Shown here in pieces: positions 27,688-37,618 of a stretch of 64,000 bases of DNA. Origin of the DNA: Poronia punctata (taxonomy: Eukaryota > Ascomycota > Sordariomycetes > Xylariales > Xylariaceae); contig MU401473.1 in NCBI GenBank assembly GCA_022579005.1, forward strand, positions 186,001-250,000, given 5' to 3'. Below the pieces are notes generated by a model. That model searched no databases and was not told the DNA's origin. It saw only the letters and a list, made by a program, of their open reading frames with translations. Both the position numbers and the translations under genes were made by a program. Every line of letters begins with the position of its first letter. Positions within the stretch are counted from its first letter, which is position 1.

Positions 27688-28412
27688 TTTCGGGTTTGAT
27701 GTTGGGATGAAACCCCGTCGAATTCTTCACATCCCTTCCTTTCCTTCTTGCATCGTTAGCATTGTATCTAACATTACATACCCATATCCCCCCCCTACGT
27801 ACACTTACATAATATGATGCAAATATACGAGATTACATATCGAATACTTATCTTGCTAACCCAGCAATTTAACTTCAGCTGGAACCAATTCTATATACTA
27901 TTCAAAAATCGAAACCCGATATTGGCTGAGGTCGGGTTAGCTTGGTTGGACGGTTCCACAATCCGGCGATCATTAAATGGGGGCTCCGGTACGGCGATCC
28001 CACTTCGGGCGATCCGACGTAACGTTTGTAAAATTATGAGTATCGTTTGAGAACGGCCGCACCTATTAAGTAACAAGTTTATTAAACTACGTGTAATGAT
28101 AGCAATTATGGAGTATGCTTCCAGCAGTAAGTTGGTAGGTACTGTGTACATTTCTTTGACCCCCCTTGCAATGCTTAGACTTATTCCGGATATGCAGCCG
28201 GGATTGCTACCTACTTGTTTGGGAATAGATGTATACCTTATGGAGACTCACCGGGACCCTAGCTGTAAAAGGAGGAAATGCATCATTACATCAAACCTCC
28301 GTGAACAAATCGTACATGGCAGGAAACATCATCTTTTACCACCACAATCTAAATCGTCTCTCTTTCTCTATGCACCTTACAGATTGAATCCGAAACACTA
28401 GCTACTCACAAG
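27688..28412. promoter_or_regulatory. bidirectional promoter of P450 and diterpene cyclase
   Basis: 725 bp between divergent start codons. A GC-richer patch (about 27950-28020) in otherwise AT-rich DNA holds three direct copies of GGCGATC (27965-27971, 27993-27999, 28008-28014). It also has CGG..CCG arrangements: CGG-N9-CCG from 27951, and CGG-N5-CCG in CGGGCGATCCG near 28007. Such spacings are typical of Zn2Cys6 regulator sites, so this is a candidate operator for co-regulation; that role is inferred. Confidence 0.5.
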
Positions 28413-31400
28413 ATGTTGGATATCAAATACCTCGCCAAGGAAGCCAAATCCTTGATGCGAACAGCATTAGAAAACTACACGGAAGAATATGGCCTGGGAG
28501 CAATGAGCGTCGCCGCCTACGACACGGCATGGGTATCGATGGTGACGAAAGTCATAGACGGGGAGAAACAATGGTTATTCCCCGAATCGTTTCAATATCT
28601 CTTATCCACACAATCCGACAAGACCGGGTCTTGGGAAAACGGGTCAGATTCTGCACAGATTGACGGGATCTTGAACACGGCCGGTCCATTACTCGCTCTC
28701 AAGCGTCATCTAGCTGAACCGTTACAACTTGCGCATGCCCACCCGCATGATTTAGCAGAGAGAGTCGAAAGAGCGACGGTTTCTCTGAGAAGACAGTTGG
28801 CTGTTTGGGATGTTTCCACGACGGAACATGTCGGGTTTGAAATCATCGTGCCGGCTATTCTCGAACTGTTGGAAAAAGAAGATCCCTCGCTGGTGTTTGA
28901 GTTTGGGTCCAAGAAGTTGTTGATGAAGATCCATGATAAGAAAATGGCGCGTTTTCGACCAGAGTTTCTGTATGGGCCGCGCAGATTCACGGCTTTGCAT
29001 TCATTGGAATCGTTTATTGGAAAGTTGGACTTTGATAAAGTCAGGCATCACAAGGTGAATGGGTCGATGCTCGGTTCGCCTTCTTCGACGGCTGCGTACT
29101 TGATGCATTCTTCCGAGTGGGATGAAGAGTCGGAGGATTATCTCAGACATGTTATAAGGAATGCTGCTGGGCGTGGAAGTGGTGCTGTTCCGAGCGCTTT
29201 TCCTTCGACGCATTTTGAAATCACATGGGTATGATATTATCTGACGGGTATCCCTTGGTTAAAGGTTGCTGACTTGCCTGTCAGATATTATCCACATTGC
29301 TCAGAGCAGGCTTTACCAAAGATGACTTGGAGAGCCCCGAACTGACAAAGATGGTGGACATCTTGAGCCGCTCATTCGAGACTGAGAAAGGCGTGCTTGG
29401 ATTCGGTATGTCTATTAACCGATGTTGGAACGATAGGAACCCATAGCTGATATTCATGTTAGCCCCTTTCTTTGAGGCAGACGTCGACGACACTGCCAAG
29501 ACCATCTCTACCTTGAACATGCTCGGACGGCCAGTCAGTCCCAAGAGCTTGGTCAAATTGTTCGAGGCAGACACACATTTCCGGACATATGCGGGAGAGA
29601 GAGATCCCAGTGCAACAGCCAACTGCAATGCGCTTCTCGCTCTTTTACAACAACCCGACGTGTCAGCCTACTCTGGCCAGATTTTGAAAGTCACCAAGTT
29701 CCTTGTCGACTTTTGGTGGACGAGTGATGGCGAAATCATGGATAAATGGGTACGTCATACCCGTCCCCTATCTTTACCCAACTACCGAAACTAACAAATT
29801 CTTCAGAATACATGCTACCTCTACCCCTCGGTCCTCCTAGTAGAGGCATTAACAGACATCCTGCACTTAATAGAACAAGACAAACTCCCCGGCGTCTTCG
29901 ACTCGGAACTACAATCCCGACTAGCCGTAGCTTTATTCCAAGCATGTCTGCGTCCCCTCCTCGACCAATCCCCCGACGGGTCCTGGAACCAATCAATAGA
30001 AGAAACCGCATACGGCATCCTAATCCTCAGCGAAGCCCGTCGGGTCTGCTTCTTCAACGACCTCCGCCAACCTCTCGACAACGCCATCAAGCGCGGCGTG
30101 ACATATATCCAGTCCATCCACGACCGTCCACCCAGTTACATCTGGATCGAGAAGGTCAGCTACGCATCTCCCCTCTTGACGGATTCCTATCTCCTCGCCG
30201 CACTCAAAGCAGCCTCCTCTTCTTCTTCTAGCAGCACGGAATCCACGATAGGCTCTAGTCTTTGGAACAAGAAAAACATCTCCACAAACCGTCTGGACAA
30301 ATACGTCAAGCTATTCTCGCAAGCCGAGCTCTTCGCAGGACATCCGGAGTGGGAACTCCGCGGTTCCATGATCGAAGCAACGCTCCTGAAACCTTTGCTG
30401 GTTAAGCGCAGATTGGAAGTCTTTCAACGCAAGGGCATGCAGGAAGATAAATATTTCGACTTGATCCCCTTCTTCTGGACAGGTCCGAATAATCGCGCGC
30501 GCACATTCACCTCTGCTTCCTTCTTGTACCAAGTTTCTCTCTTGTCCATGTTGACTTATCAAGTCGATGAGTTCATGGAAGCTGTCGCTGCGCCGGCGTA
30601 TAAAGACCGATTAGATGAATTGCGGAAAGTTGTTTACGAGATTCTACCAGAGGAAGAAGACGAAGAACGCCCCGACACGGGCACTGGCACTTCAACGAAT
30701 AAACAGACCGGGTCCGCAAAACCCCGTCCAAGCGGTTTCCTATATGGCTTCCTAAGCAACTTCATCAGCACCAGCCCCGACACCAACACCAACACCAACA
30801 CCACATTGACCGAAGACCCCGAGATAATAACCGCCCCCGCCGAAACCGAAGTCCGCCAAACATTAACAAACTTCAAAAAATACTGTCTCGAACACGTCCT
30901 CGTCCAAAAAGCAAGCAAGGCGGACAGAAACACTCTCCGTCGCGAACTCCGCACATACCTCTTAGCACAAGTTCAACAAGAATCCGACAGCGCCGCTCTC
31001 CGCTCCGGTAATTCCAATTCCAGTCCCAAAAACAAATCCTTCTTCCACTGGGCGCGCAGCACGGGCGCGGATAACGTCTCGGGGACATTTGCGTGGTCGT
31101 TCATAGCCTGTTTACTGAGCGCCACACTTACCGAAGGGGGAGAAGTCTTCCCTACAGCTGCAGAAAAGTATGTAGCGGCTGATGTGGCGAGACATTTGTC
31201 GACCATGGCGAGGATATATAATGATCTGGGATCGATCAGGAGGGATGAGGAAGAGGGGGCGTTGAATTCGGTGGATTTTGAAGAGTTCAAGGTTCATGAG
31301 GATGTGGAGGGGAAGAAGAGGGCGTTGCATGATATTGGGGAATATGAACACGCTTGTCTCTTGCTTGCGTTTAAGAGGTTGGAGGGGTTGGGGAGAGGGG

Positions 31401-31540
31401 ATGATGTTGCTGCTAAGAGGTTGAGGACGAGGAGGTTGGGGATTTGGAGGATGTTTTTGGATCAGGTGGTTCTGTTTGATCAGATCTATGTTATTAAGGA
31501 TCTTTCGAGTCATCATGTTGTTCAGGGGAAGAGCGGATAA
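28413..31540 (+). CDS. bifunctional diterpene cyclase (copalyl diphosphate synthase/kaurene synthase-like)
   Basis: Two-step diterpene synthase: protonation-driven cyclisation of GGPP to a copalyl-type diphosphate, then ionisation-driven cyclisation. Four exons (28413-29228, 29285-29405, 29463-29749, 29807-31540) give 985 aa, normal for fungal CPS/KS. The class II acid is DVDD (res. 319-322) in [12 protein letters not shown]. The class I metal motif is DEFME (662-666). The second metal motif is NDLGSIRRD (880-888). All are intact, so both activities are expected. A low-complexity insert (about 687-752, Glu/Thr/Asn/Pro-rich) sits in the class I domain between the two metal motifs. The product skeleton (kaurane, pimarane, phyllocladane or other) cannot be read from motifs. 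Confidence 0.95.
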
Positions 31541-31617
31541 GGGGTGTTGTTGTTTGATACTTGGGTTTCTCCGGAGTCCGGGGTTTTGGGGGGGGGGGGG
31601 GGGGGTATTTTTTGTGT

Positions 31618-31852
31618 TTAGCGGTTACGGTCAAGGTTTTTTTTTAAAATAAAAATATTAAAAATAATAATAATTACCNNNNNNNNNNGTTGCTGTTTTG
31701 CGCCTTCTTTTGTTTTGTGTTTTGCTGGCTGGGTGGGGGGGGGGTGGGGGGGGGGGGGGGGGGGGCCCCCCCCCCCCCCCCAATTTTGTCTTGTTAGCGG
31801 TTACGGTCTAGGTTTTGATTTCTATTCAAACTAGTAATAATAATAATAATTC
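31618..31852. repeat. near-duplicate flanks around the N gap
   Basis: TTAGCGGTTACGGTC followed by AGG, a T-rich stretch and an AATAATAATAATT tail occurs at about 31618-31678 and again at about 31794-31852. Each copy follows a G-run. The duplication brackets the gap, which suggests one locus assembled twice rather than a biological repeat. Confidence 0.7.
31679..31688. other. assembly gap (10 N)
   Basis: Ten undetermined bases, the only N in the window. Confidence 1.
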
Positions 31853-32415
31853 ACTTTATATCATCCACGCACACCATGTGACATACATAAACAGTGTCGA
31901 CAAGTCTTAAGCCGTGGCTCAATTCCCGTTCATGTCCGGCACCATCAAGACAATGATGGCACAGTATTATATACACTGTATGCGGTGGATATACATACTG
32001 TACATTGTGACAAGAAACAAGGAGCTATCAACAGATCTTAGCTGTGGGAAGGTGATTGTAATACCTTCACTTTAAGCTCACTGACATGGTGTGAAAGTTA
32101 CACCAAAGTAACGTGAGTTTGTTTAGTATTCAAGAAGTAAGCAAAGAGCCGGGTGAGCATTGGTGACGGTGACGTTGGTGACAAATCCCGAATATCCTAT
32201 TCCTCACCACCGGCTAAACGGCGACACTGACACATCCCCCGCAAAGTGTATCATATAATCGATCCACGCTGCTTGGAATTAAGTCGGAGACGTTCGTTTC
32301 AGATACCCCAGGAAGAATTACCTACATATCTTGGGCAATCCGCCACATCACCAAGATTAATATTTGCCCATTTCCTTACAGGCATATCACTTACAAGTTA
32401 CAACACGAACAAATC

Positions 32416-33360
32416 ATGGACAAAATATCTACCCTCCCCCGCGCCTTCGACACCACCGTCCTCCTCTTTACATTCGAAGCATACTCCCGCCTCCTCCTAG
32501 CCAACTCCTCCGGAATCCGCTCCGTAACCCGCGAAACACATAAATACGGCCCCTCTCCCCGACATTTTCTAGATATATACTTCCCAGACACCCCATCACC
32601 ACCCGGCGAGAAGAAAACAGTGCTCATATTCTTCCACGGAGGCGGATTCTTCGCCGGATCCCGGGTAAATGAGGAATACGCAGGGGGCTTGATATTCGGG
32701 AATATAGGCCGGTACTTTACTTGGAAACTCAACATGACTGTTATCGTGCCCGATTACAGGCTTCTGGAACATGGGGCAATGTATCCTTCCGGAGGGGAAG
32801 ATGTCGCGTTTGTGGTAAAGTGGGTTAGGGAGAAACTTGGGTTGTTGAAAGAGGGGTATGGGAAGGATGGTGTTGATATTGTGTTGTTGGGGAATTCGGC
32901 GGGGGGTGTGCATGTTGCTGCGTTTCTTTTTGATCCGGTGTTTGAGGAGGTGAGGAGGGATGTGGATGTCGGGTTGAGAGGTGTTATTTTTCTTGGGACG
33001 CCGTTTCATTGGGGTGGGAAAGAGCAGTATGATGAGAATGTTGAGAGGTATCTTGGGAAAGGGAAAGTTGGGGAGAATGCACCTATTGGGATACTTGAAG
33101 ATGTTATTCGACGGACTGGTTCTGCGCCATCGTTAAAAGAGTGCAAAGTGTTGATCATGTTGAGTGAGTTTGATCCTGAGGTTTTGTTTGAGTCGGCGAG
33201 GGATTTGGAGAATGTTTGGAAGGGTCAAGAGATCGAGACGCAGGTTCTTGAGGGTCATAATCATTTTAGTCCGCAACTTGGTCTGGGGACGGGGATTGAG
33301 AGGGAAGAGGCTTGGGGAGTGAGGGTTGCTGAGTTTATTTCTTCTTGTGTGGATGGTTGA
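32416..33360 (+). CDS. alpha/beta-hydrolase (HSL/esterase-like)
   Basis: Single exon, 314 aa. Serine hydrolase with the HGGGFF oxyanion-hole motif (about res. 74-79), nucleophile elbow GNSAGG (Ser about 157), acid in SEFDPE and His in GHNHFSP. The order and spacing fit the alpha/beta-hydrolase_3 or hormone-sensitive-lipase-like group. There is no clear secretion signal, although the N-terminus is mildly hydrophobic. Its position 0.9 kb downstream of the diterpene cyclase in the same direction makes an ester-forming or ester-cleaving tailoring role possible. A general carboxylesterase that happens to lie here is the alternative. Confidence 0.88.
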   Translation: MDKISTLPRAFDTTVLLFTFEAYSRLLLANSSGIRSVTRETHKYGPSPRHFLDIYFPDTPSPPGEKKTVLIFFHGGGFFAGSRVNEEYAGGLIFGNIGRYFTWKLNMTVIVPDYRLLEHGAMYPSGGEDVAFVVKWVREKLGLLKEGYGKDGVDIVLLGNSAGGVHVAAFLFDPVFEEVRRDVDVGLRGVIFLGTPFHWGGKEQYDENVERYLGKGKVGENAPIGILEDVIRRTGSAPSLKECKVLIMLSEFDPEVLFESARDLENVWKGQEIETQVLEGHNHFSPQLGLGTGIEREEAWGVRVAEFISSCVDG

Positions 33361-33704
33361 GTTTGAGATGTAGGTATCGTAGGGAGGATGAGGGACGCAG
33401 AGTTTAGAGCTGGGGAGTAATGCAGTCACTTGAAGCTTGGAAACATTATTAGAGTTAGTGTAGCCGTACCTAGGACGGAGGTGCTGCTTTATCTGATGTT
33501 CGGTAGATAGATAGATCTACCCCTCTCCATCTCCAATGTCACATTCGGAATTCCACATCTATATTCGGAGTACTATACTCGGACGAATGATCACCTGCTT
33601 CACCAACCTAAAGACCTCAAACGTGATAGTGATAACCTGCTCCTCTCAACGCCGATGAAAGAGTATTCCAATCACCCTGAACAATATTTCCTACTCACCC
33701 CAAA
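33361..33704. other. short intergenic promoter region
   Basis: 343 bp between two co-directional genes. No recognised motif apart from a (TAGA) triplet near 33506. Confidence 0.5.
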
Positions 33705-35492
33705 ATGAAATACATCTACTACATCCTCTCCCTAACCCCCTTTATAACCCCCACACACTCCCTCCTCAAAGAAGTAATCCAAGCCTCAACACCCCCGCGC
33801 ATAGACCTACAAACCCCAAAATGCCATCAAACCCTCTTCACTCATTCCTTCAGCAACAGCTACGGCTCCCCCTACATCGGCATCTACACCCCACCCCCTC
33901 CTGAGAAGTGCACGTACGACACCACAATCTTCAACCTAAGCATCGTAAGCCAAGGGCGTCAATACGACAGACTCGCAACATTATGGCTAGACGATGTAGA
34001 GATATGGCGGACATCAACAGCCATGCCTACACAGGAGGGTATAACCTGGTCTTTTCAAAAAGACGTGACGATTTGGGATGTGCTCTTGCGTGACCAGAAA
34101 AAGAAAAGAAAAATCATTTTTGAGCTGAATAATGTCGTCGATGGAGATCGATACACGGGGATATTCAACGTCACGCTCGAGGCGTTGTATTTTTCCGACG
34201 GGTATGGCGGGCTGACGCCCGCGGATATGATATACCCTCTATCAACACAGTCGGCATCTTCAAACAAGACCTCCTTATTTTCACTTCCGGGGGATGACGC
34301 GGCGGTGGATATAGTCTTGCCGAGAAATGCAAAGACGGCGGTTGTATCCGTCATGGCGTCGGGAAATGCAGAGGAGGAGTTCTGGTTCACGAACGTGCCG
34401 ACCGGGTATATTGGTACATTCCCCGGGAACGAAGGGTGGTTGTACGGGTATAGTCCTTTCCGCGAGGTGCAATTACGGATAGATGGGGAGTTGGCCGGCG
34501 TTTCTTGGCCTTTTCCTATCTTGTTCACGGGAGGTGTTGATCCCGGGGCTTGGAGGCCGGTTGTGGGCATTGATGCGTTCGAGTTGCCTTCTTTCGAGAT
34601 TGATGTTACGCCTTGGCTTGGGATCTTGACGGATGGGGAAGCGCATCGGTTTGAGCTTGGGGTTGTTGGTTATGATGGTTTGGCGGATGATGGGATTGGT
34701 ACTGTTGGGGAGAATTGGTGGGTTTCTGGTTCGGTGTTTGTCTGGGTGGATGGTGAGAGCGAACAGACGACGGCGAAGGGTCTCGAGATTGACGCGCCGT
34801 CGCCTTTGTTTCATTTTCAGCCAACGCTGGGGACATTCACGACGGATAATGGGTCTGTAACGAATACGTCCTTTTATTTCTCACTAAATGCGACTCGAAG
34901 CCTCAAGATATCCTCGATTATCACGACTGGAGGAAAGGACAGGCAAGTGGCGTGGGAACAAGACGTTTTCTACTCCAACATTCAAAACATGACGGATTAT
35001 GCCTTTAACCAGTCTCTCGCCATGGTCTCCTCTGGCAGTTACTCTAGCTCGGCATCGAATATTGTGTCGACATACACATACCCGATGAATCTATTTAGTG
35101 CATACAAAGTGCAGTCGGAAGGCGCAACGAGCAATCCTGGATCCGTACTCTGTCTTGTGGACAAGAGTAAGCTCACAGATGGTATCGCGCTACTGCCATA
35201 CCTAACCGGGATATCGACTGGACGGGGAACTCTCAGTACAAGACAGAACGTCACTTCGGACTATCACTGGAATAGGACCATAGTCCAAGGTACTCCGGGC
35301 TTGGACAAGATGGATGGCGAGATGTGGTTCTCTTCTTCCAACTCCCCGGGAAGTAAAGCAGGCGTGACTAAATATCATCACTACGCCAAGGACAAAGATG
35401 ATGTTCTGATAGTAGACCGGGAGGGATGGAGCACGATCCGGGTGCCACCTACAGAACCATTGCCTATTGTTGAAGGGGAACCCAAGGTGTAG
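33705..35492 (+). CDS. PNGase A-like peptide N-glycan amidase, secreted
   Basis: Related to peptide-N4-(N-acetyl-beta-glucosaminyl)asparagine amidase A, which cleaves N-glycans from Asn. Single exon, 595 aa. A hydrophobic signal peptide (YYILSLTPFITPTHS) starts the protein. Family landmarks follow in order: YTPPPPEKCTYD, the strand GRQYDRLATLWLDDVEIWRTSTAMPT, GITWSFQKDVT, LNNVVDG..YTGIFNVT and FWFTNVP-like (FWFTN). Several N-x-S/T sites in the second half suggest glycosylation in the secretory pathway. No membrane anchor is visible at the C-terminus. It lies 344 bp downstream of the hydrolase, at the edge of the diterpene locus. A role in that pathway is not expected from the family, so it more likely marks the border. 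Confidence 0.85.
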   Translation: MKYIYYILSLTPFITPTHSLLKEVIQASTPPRIDLQTPKCHQTLFTHSFSNSYGSPYIGIYTPPPPEKCTYDTTIFNLSIVSQGRQYDRLATLWLDDVEIWRTSTAMPTQEGITWSFQKDVTIWDVLLRDQKKKRKIIFELNNVVDGDRYTGIFNVTLEALYFSDGYGGLTPADMIYPLSTQSASSNKTSLFSLPGDDAAVDIVLPRNAKTAVVSVMASGNAEEEFWFTNVPTGYIGTFPGNEGWLYGYSPFREVQLRIDGELAGVSWPFPILFTGGVDPGAWRPVVGIDAFELPSFEIDVTPWLGILTDGEAHRFELGVVGYDGLADDGIGTVGENWWVSGSVFVWVDGESEQTTAKGLEIDAPSPLFHFQPTLGTFTTDNGSVTNTSFYFSLNATRSLKISSIITTGGKDRQVAWEQDVFYSNIQNMTDYAFNQSLAMVSSGSYSSSASNIVSTYTYPMNLFSAYKVQSEGATSNPGSVLCLVDKSKLTDGIALLPYLTGISTGRGTLSTRQNVTSDYHWNRTIVQGTPGLDKMDGEMWFSSSNSPGSKAGVTKYHHYAKDKDDVLIVDREGWSTIRVPPTEPLPIVEGEPKV

Positions 35493-35722
35493 TGGCTTCT
35501 GTATACATCCAACTTCATATCCAGAAGTGACTGGTATAACGTATTAAAAGTTCGTAGGATATGATCGAAGTGGCGAACCTGGGATATGGGGATCTGAGTG
35601 CAAGCTTGCTGTGCTGGTTGATGTTGCCTTCGTGGACCGGAACCATTCATATAGGGGCACATCATTTAACGTGATTCTCAAAAGGTATCATCCTTGGACT
35701 AGAATCTGCGATTCAACGCAGT

Positions 35723-37618
35723 TCAGTCGCCATTCTTCTCTCTCACAAGTTCCCAACATTTCCGCATCCCTGTACCCATTGACTCGTCCTCAACCTTGCC
35801 ACTCCACCGACGCGTTGCATCCAATACGACGTGAAGTTCGTCTTCCGAGCGATTAGTCTCAAATAGAAATACGTGCATCGTCAGTTTGAGGTGCGAGAAA
35901 AGCCAAGGAACGCTTCCCAACTTGCCAACAGGTCGCAATTCCGCAGAGTAAGGAGACCCAAAAAGACCTGATGCGAATTCTTCAGCAGCACATTTATATG
36001 CCTTCGCGGCGGTTGCATGGTCTTCGGGGACAATCCAGCTTGGAAATTCCCAAAGCCCAGCAAGCAGACCCTTTTCAGGCCTTCTGTGAATAAGGTATCG
36101 CCCCTCGGGGCTTCGTATAGCGCATACAAGCGTTTCTTGTTCTTTGACAGCCTTCTTTACTACTTTGACCGGGAACTTTTTCGCGTGATTAACTATGAGA
36201 TCAAAGCCCGCATCGGTAAGTGTTGCGGGCACCGACCCATCAGTTGTGTCTTTGGAGTCCTCGGCTGGGGTAAAGAACCCAGAGAGTGTGCCCTGTCTTA
36301 GGAGCCTCGGCCTCGGTTTCGTCGGGGTAGGTTTCGACGAAAGCGGTACATTCGCAGCTTCTGCGTCGCTGCTGTCTTCCCACGGTTTGCAAAAGTTGCA
36401 TGCGTCCTCAATGTCGGGTATTGGGCTGGTATCCGAAGCCGTTGGCTCATGTTTTGGTGCAAGACCCTTTTCAGAAGCACGTCGGAGTCCCTCATTGTAT
36501 GCTCGACAGCTTGGTTGGATGGGACAAGCTTTGCAGTCAGGCTTCGGCGTGCATATCGTACTGCCCAATTCCATGAGTGCTTGGCCCCATCTTCCCGGTC
36601 TGTCACTGAGTAATTCGTCCGAGCTCTTACTTTCTTCCTCTCCGTCAGAATCCCCGGCGACAGCTTTCACCAGGCTGTCGGCCGCAGCCCATAGAAGATC
36701 GATGACGGATTTGTCTGTCTTGACCTCACCCAGGAGACCCAGCTGTCTGCTCAAAACACGGAGAACATTGCCGTCAACCATTGGCGCCGGTTTGCCAAAC
36801 ACAATAGCGGAAATAGCTCCGGCAGTGTACCGACCGACGCCAGGCACCTTCGCAACTAGCGTATCGACGTCCGACGGCAGGAGCCCCTCCATTTCGGGGT
36901 CGCCACACACTAGCTTCGCCGCCTCGTGGATTCTCGTAGCGCGACTATAGTAGCCCAGTCCCCGCCACGCGGCCATGACGTCGTCGGGACTAGCCGCTGC
37001 TAAATCATGGATGGTAGGCCACTTTCCCATCCATCGTTTCCAGTAGTCTATGACGACGGCAACCCGCGTCTGTTGCAGCATGATTTCGCTAATCCAAACC
37101 TCGTATGCGCGACGCTCAAGTTTCTGACGAAGTGGCGCGGGGTCGTCGGCCTCGGCCTTGGGATCAATCCATGATTTTCGCCATGGCATTGATCGCAGCA
37201 AGCTGACGCTGTCAAACCATTCGAGGAGACCAGATCGTCCTTGCCGACCATCCAAGAGAAGGGGCCGGTGATAGCTAACAGTATGAACCCTGTGGGGTAG
37301 CTGGCATGGCGCTATGTTGTGCGCCGCTCCGTCGAGTCCGAATAGATGTTGGAAACCTTGCACCTTCACCTTGGTACGTCCATTGCTACTGCGCTGTACT
37401 ATTTTTCGTTTCTTATTCGGCTTTTCTTTGTCAGATATCTGGTAGTCATCATCGTCAGACTCTGACGCCTCAATTCGCGTCTTCCGAGGCTCCGATCTCC
37501 TTCTTTTGTTTTCGGGTTTTGACCTATTTCGAGTCGCCAATGGTTTGTTTTCTTTGTTATCATCCGTATCACCAATCTTGGAACTTTGCTGTTGGGCCTG
37601 CCGTAGTGAGCGTCTCAT
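35723..37618 (-). CDS. myh1: A/G-specific adenine DNA glycosylase (MutY/MYH)
   Basis: Removes adenine mispaired with 8-oxoguanine. Single exon, 631 aa. A basic N-terminal extension with KKRK-type signals (nuclear targeting likely) precedes the glycosylase core. EIMLQQTRVAVV carries the catalytic Glu178. The helix-hairpin-helix VPGVGRYTAGAISAI is followed by the catalytic Asp282 in VDGNVLR. The iron-sulfur loop has Cys356, Cys363, Cys366 and Cys372 in the MutY C-x6-C-x2-C-x5-C spacing. The C-terminal half is a NUDIX-like 8-oxoG recognition domain (YLIHRRPEKGLLAGLWEFPSW). It looks complete. The start is the only upstream Met, at 37618. It is convergent with the PNGase A-like gene, with 230 bp between stops. 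Confidence 0.96.
   Translation of the reverse strand: MRRSLRQAQQQSSKIGDTDDNKENKPLATRNRSKPENKRRRSEPRKTRIEASESDDDDYQISDKEKPNKKRKIVQRSSNGRTKVKVQGFQHLFGLDGAAHNIAPCQLPHRVHTVSYHRPLLLDGRQGRSGLLEWFDSVSLLRSMPWRKSWIDPKAEADDPAPLRQKLERRAYEVWISEIMLQQTRVAVVIDYWKRWMGKWPTIHDLAAASPDDVMAAWRGLGYYSRATRIHEAAKLVCGDPEMEGLLPSDVDTLVAKVPGVGRYTAGAISAIVFGKPAPMVDGNVLRVLSRQLGLLGEVKTDKSVIDLLWAAADSLVKAVAGDSDGEEESKSSDELLSDRPGRWGQALMELGSTICTPKPDCKACPIQPSCRAYNEGLRRASEKGLAPKHEPTASDTSPIPDIEDACNFCKPWEDSSDAEAANVPLSSKPTPTKPRPRLLRQGTLSGFFTPAEDSKDTTDGSVPATLTDAGFDLIVNHAKKFPVKVVKKAVKEQETLVCAIRSPEGRYLIHRRPEKGLLAGLWEFPSWIVPEDHATAAKAYKCAAEEFASGLFGSPYSAELRPVGKLGSVPWLFSHLKLTMHVFLFETNRSEDELHVVLDATRRWSGKVEDESMGTGMRKCWELVREKNGD

Larger units (their letters stand above)
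31541..32415. other. intergenic with assembly gap and homopolymers
   Basis: 3' flank of the cyclase gene and 5' flank of the hydrolase. It contains a G-run (31588-31605), ten N (31679-31688), and a G-run followed directly by a C-run (about 31735-31781). Around the gap the same short sequence appears twice. See the separate entries. Confidence 0.8.
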
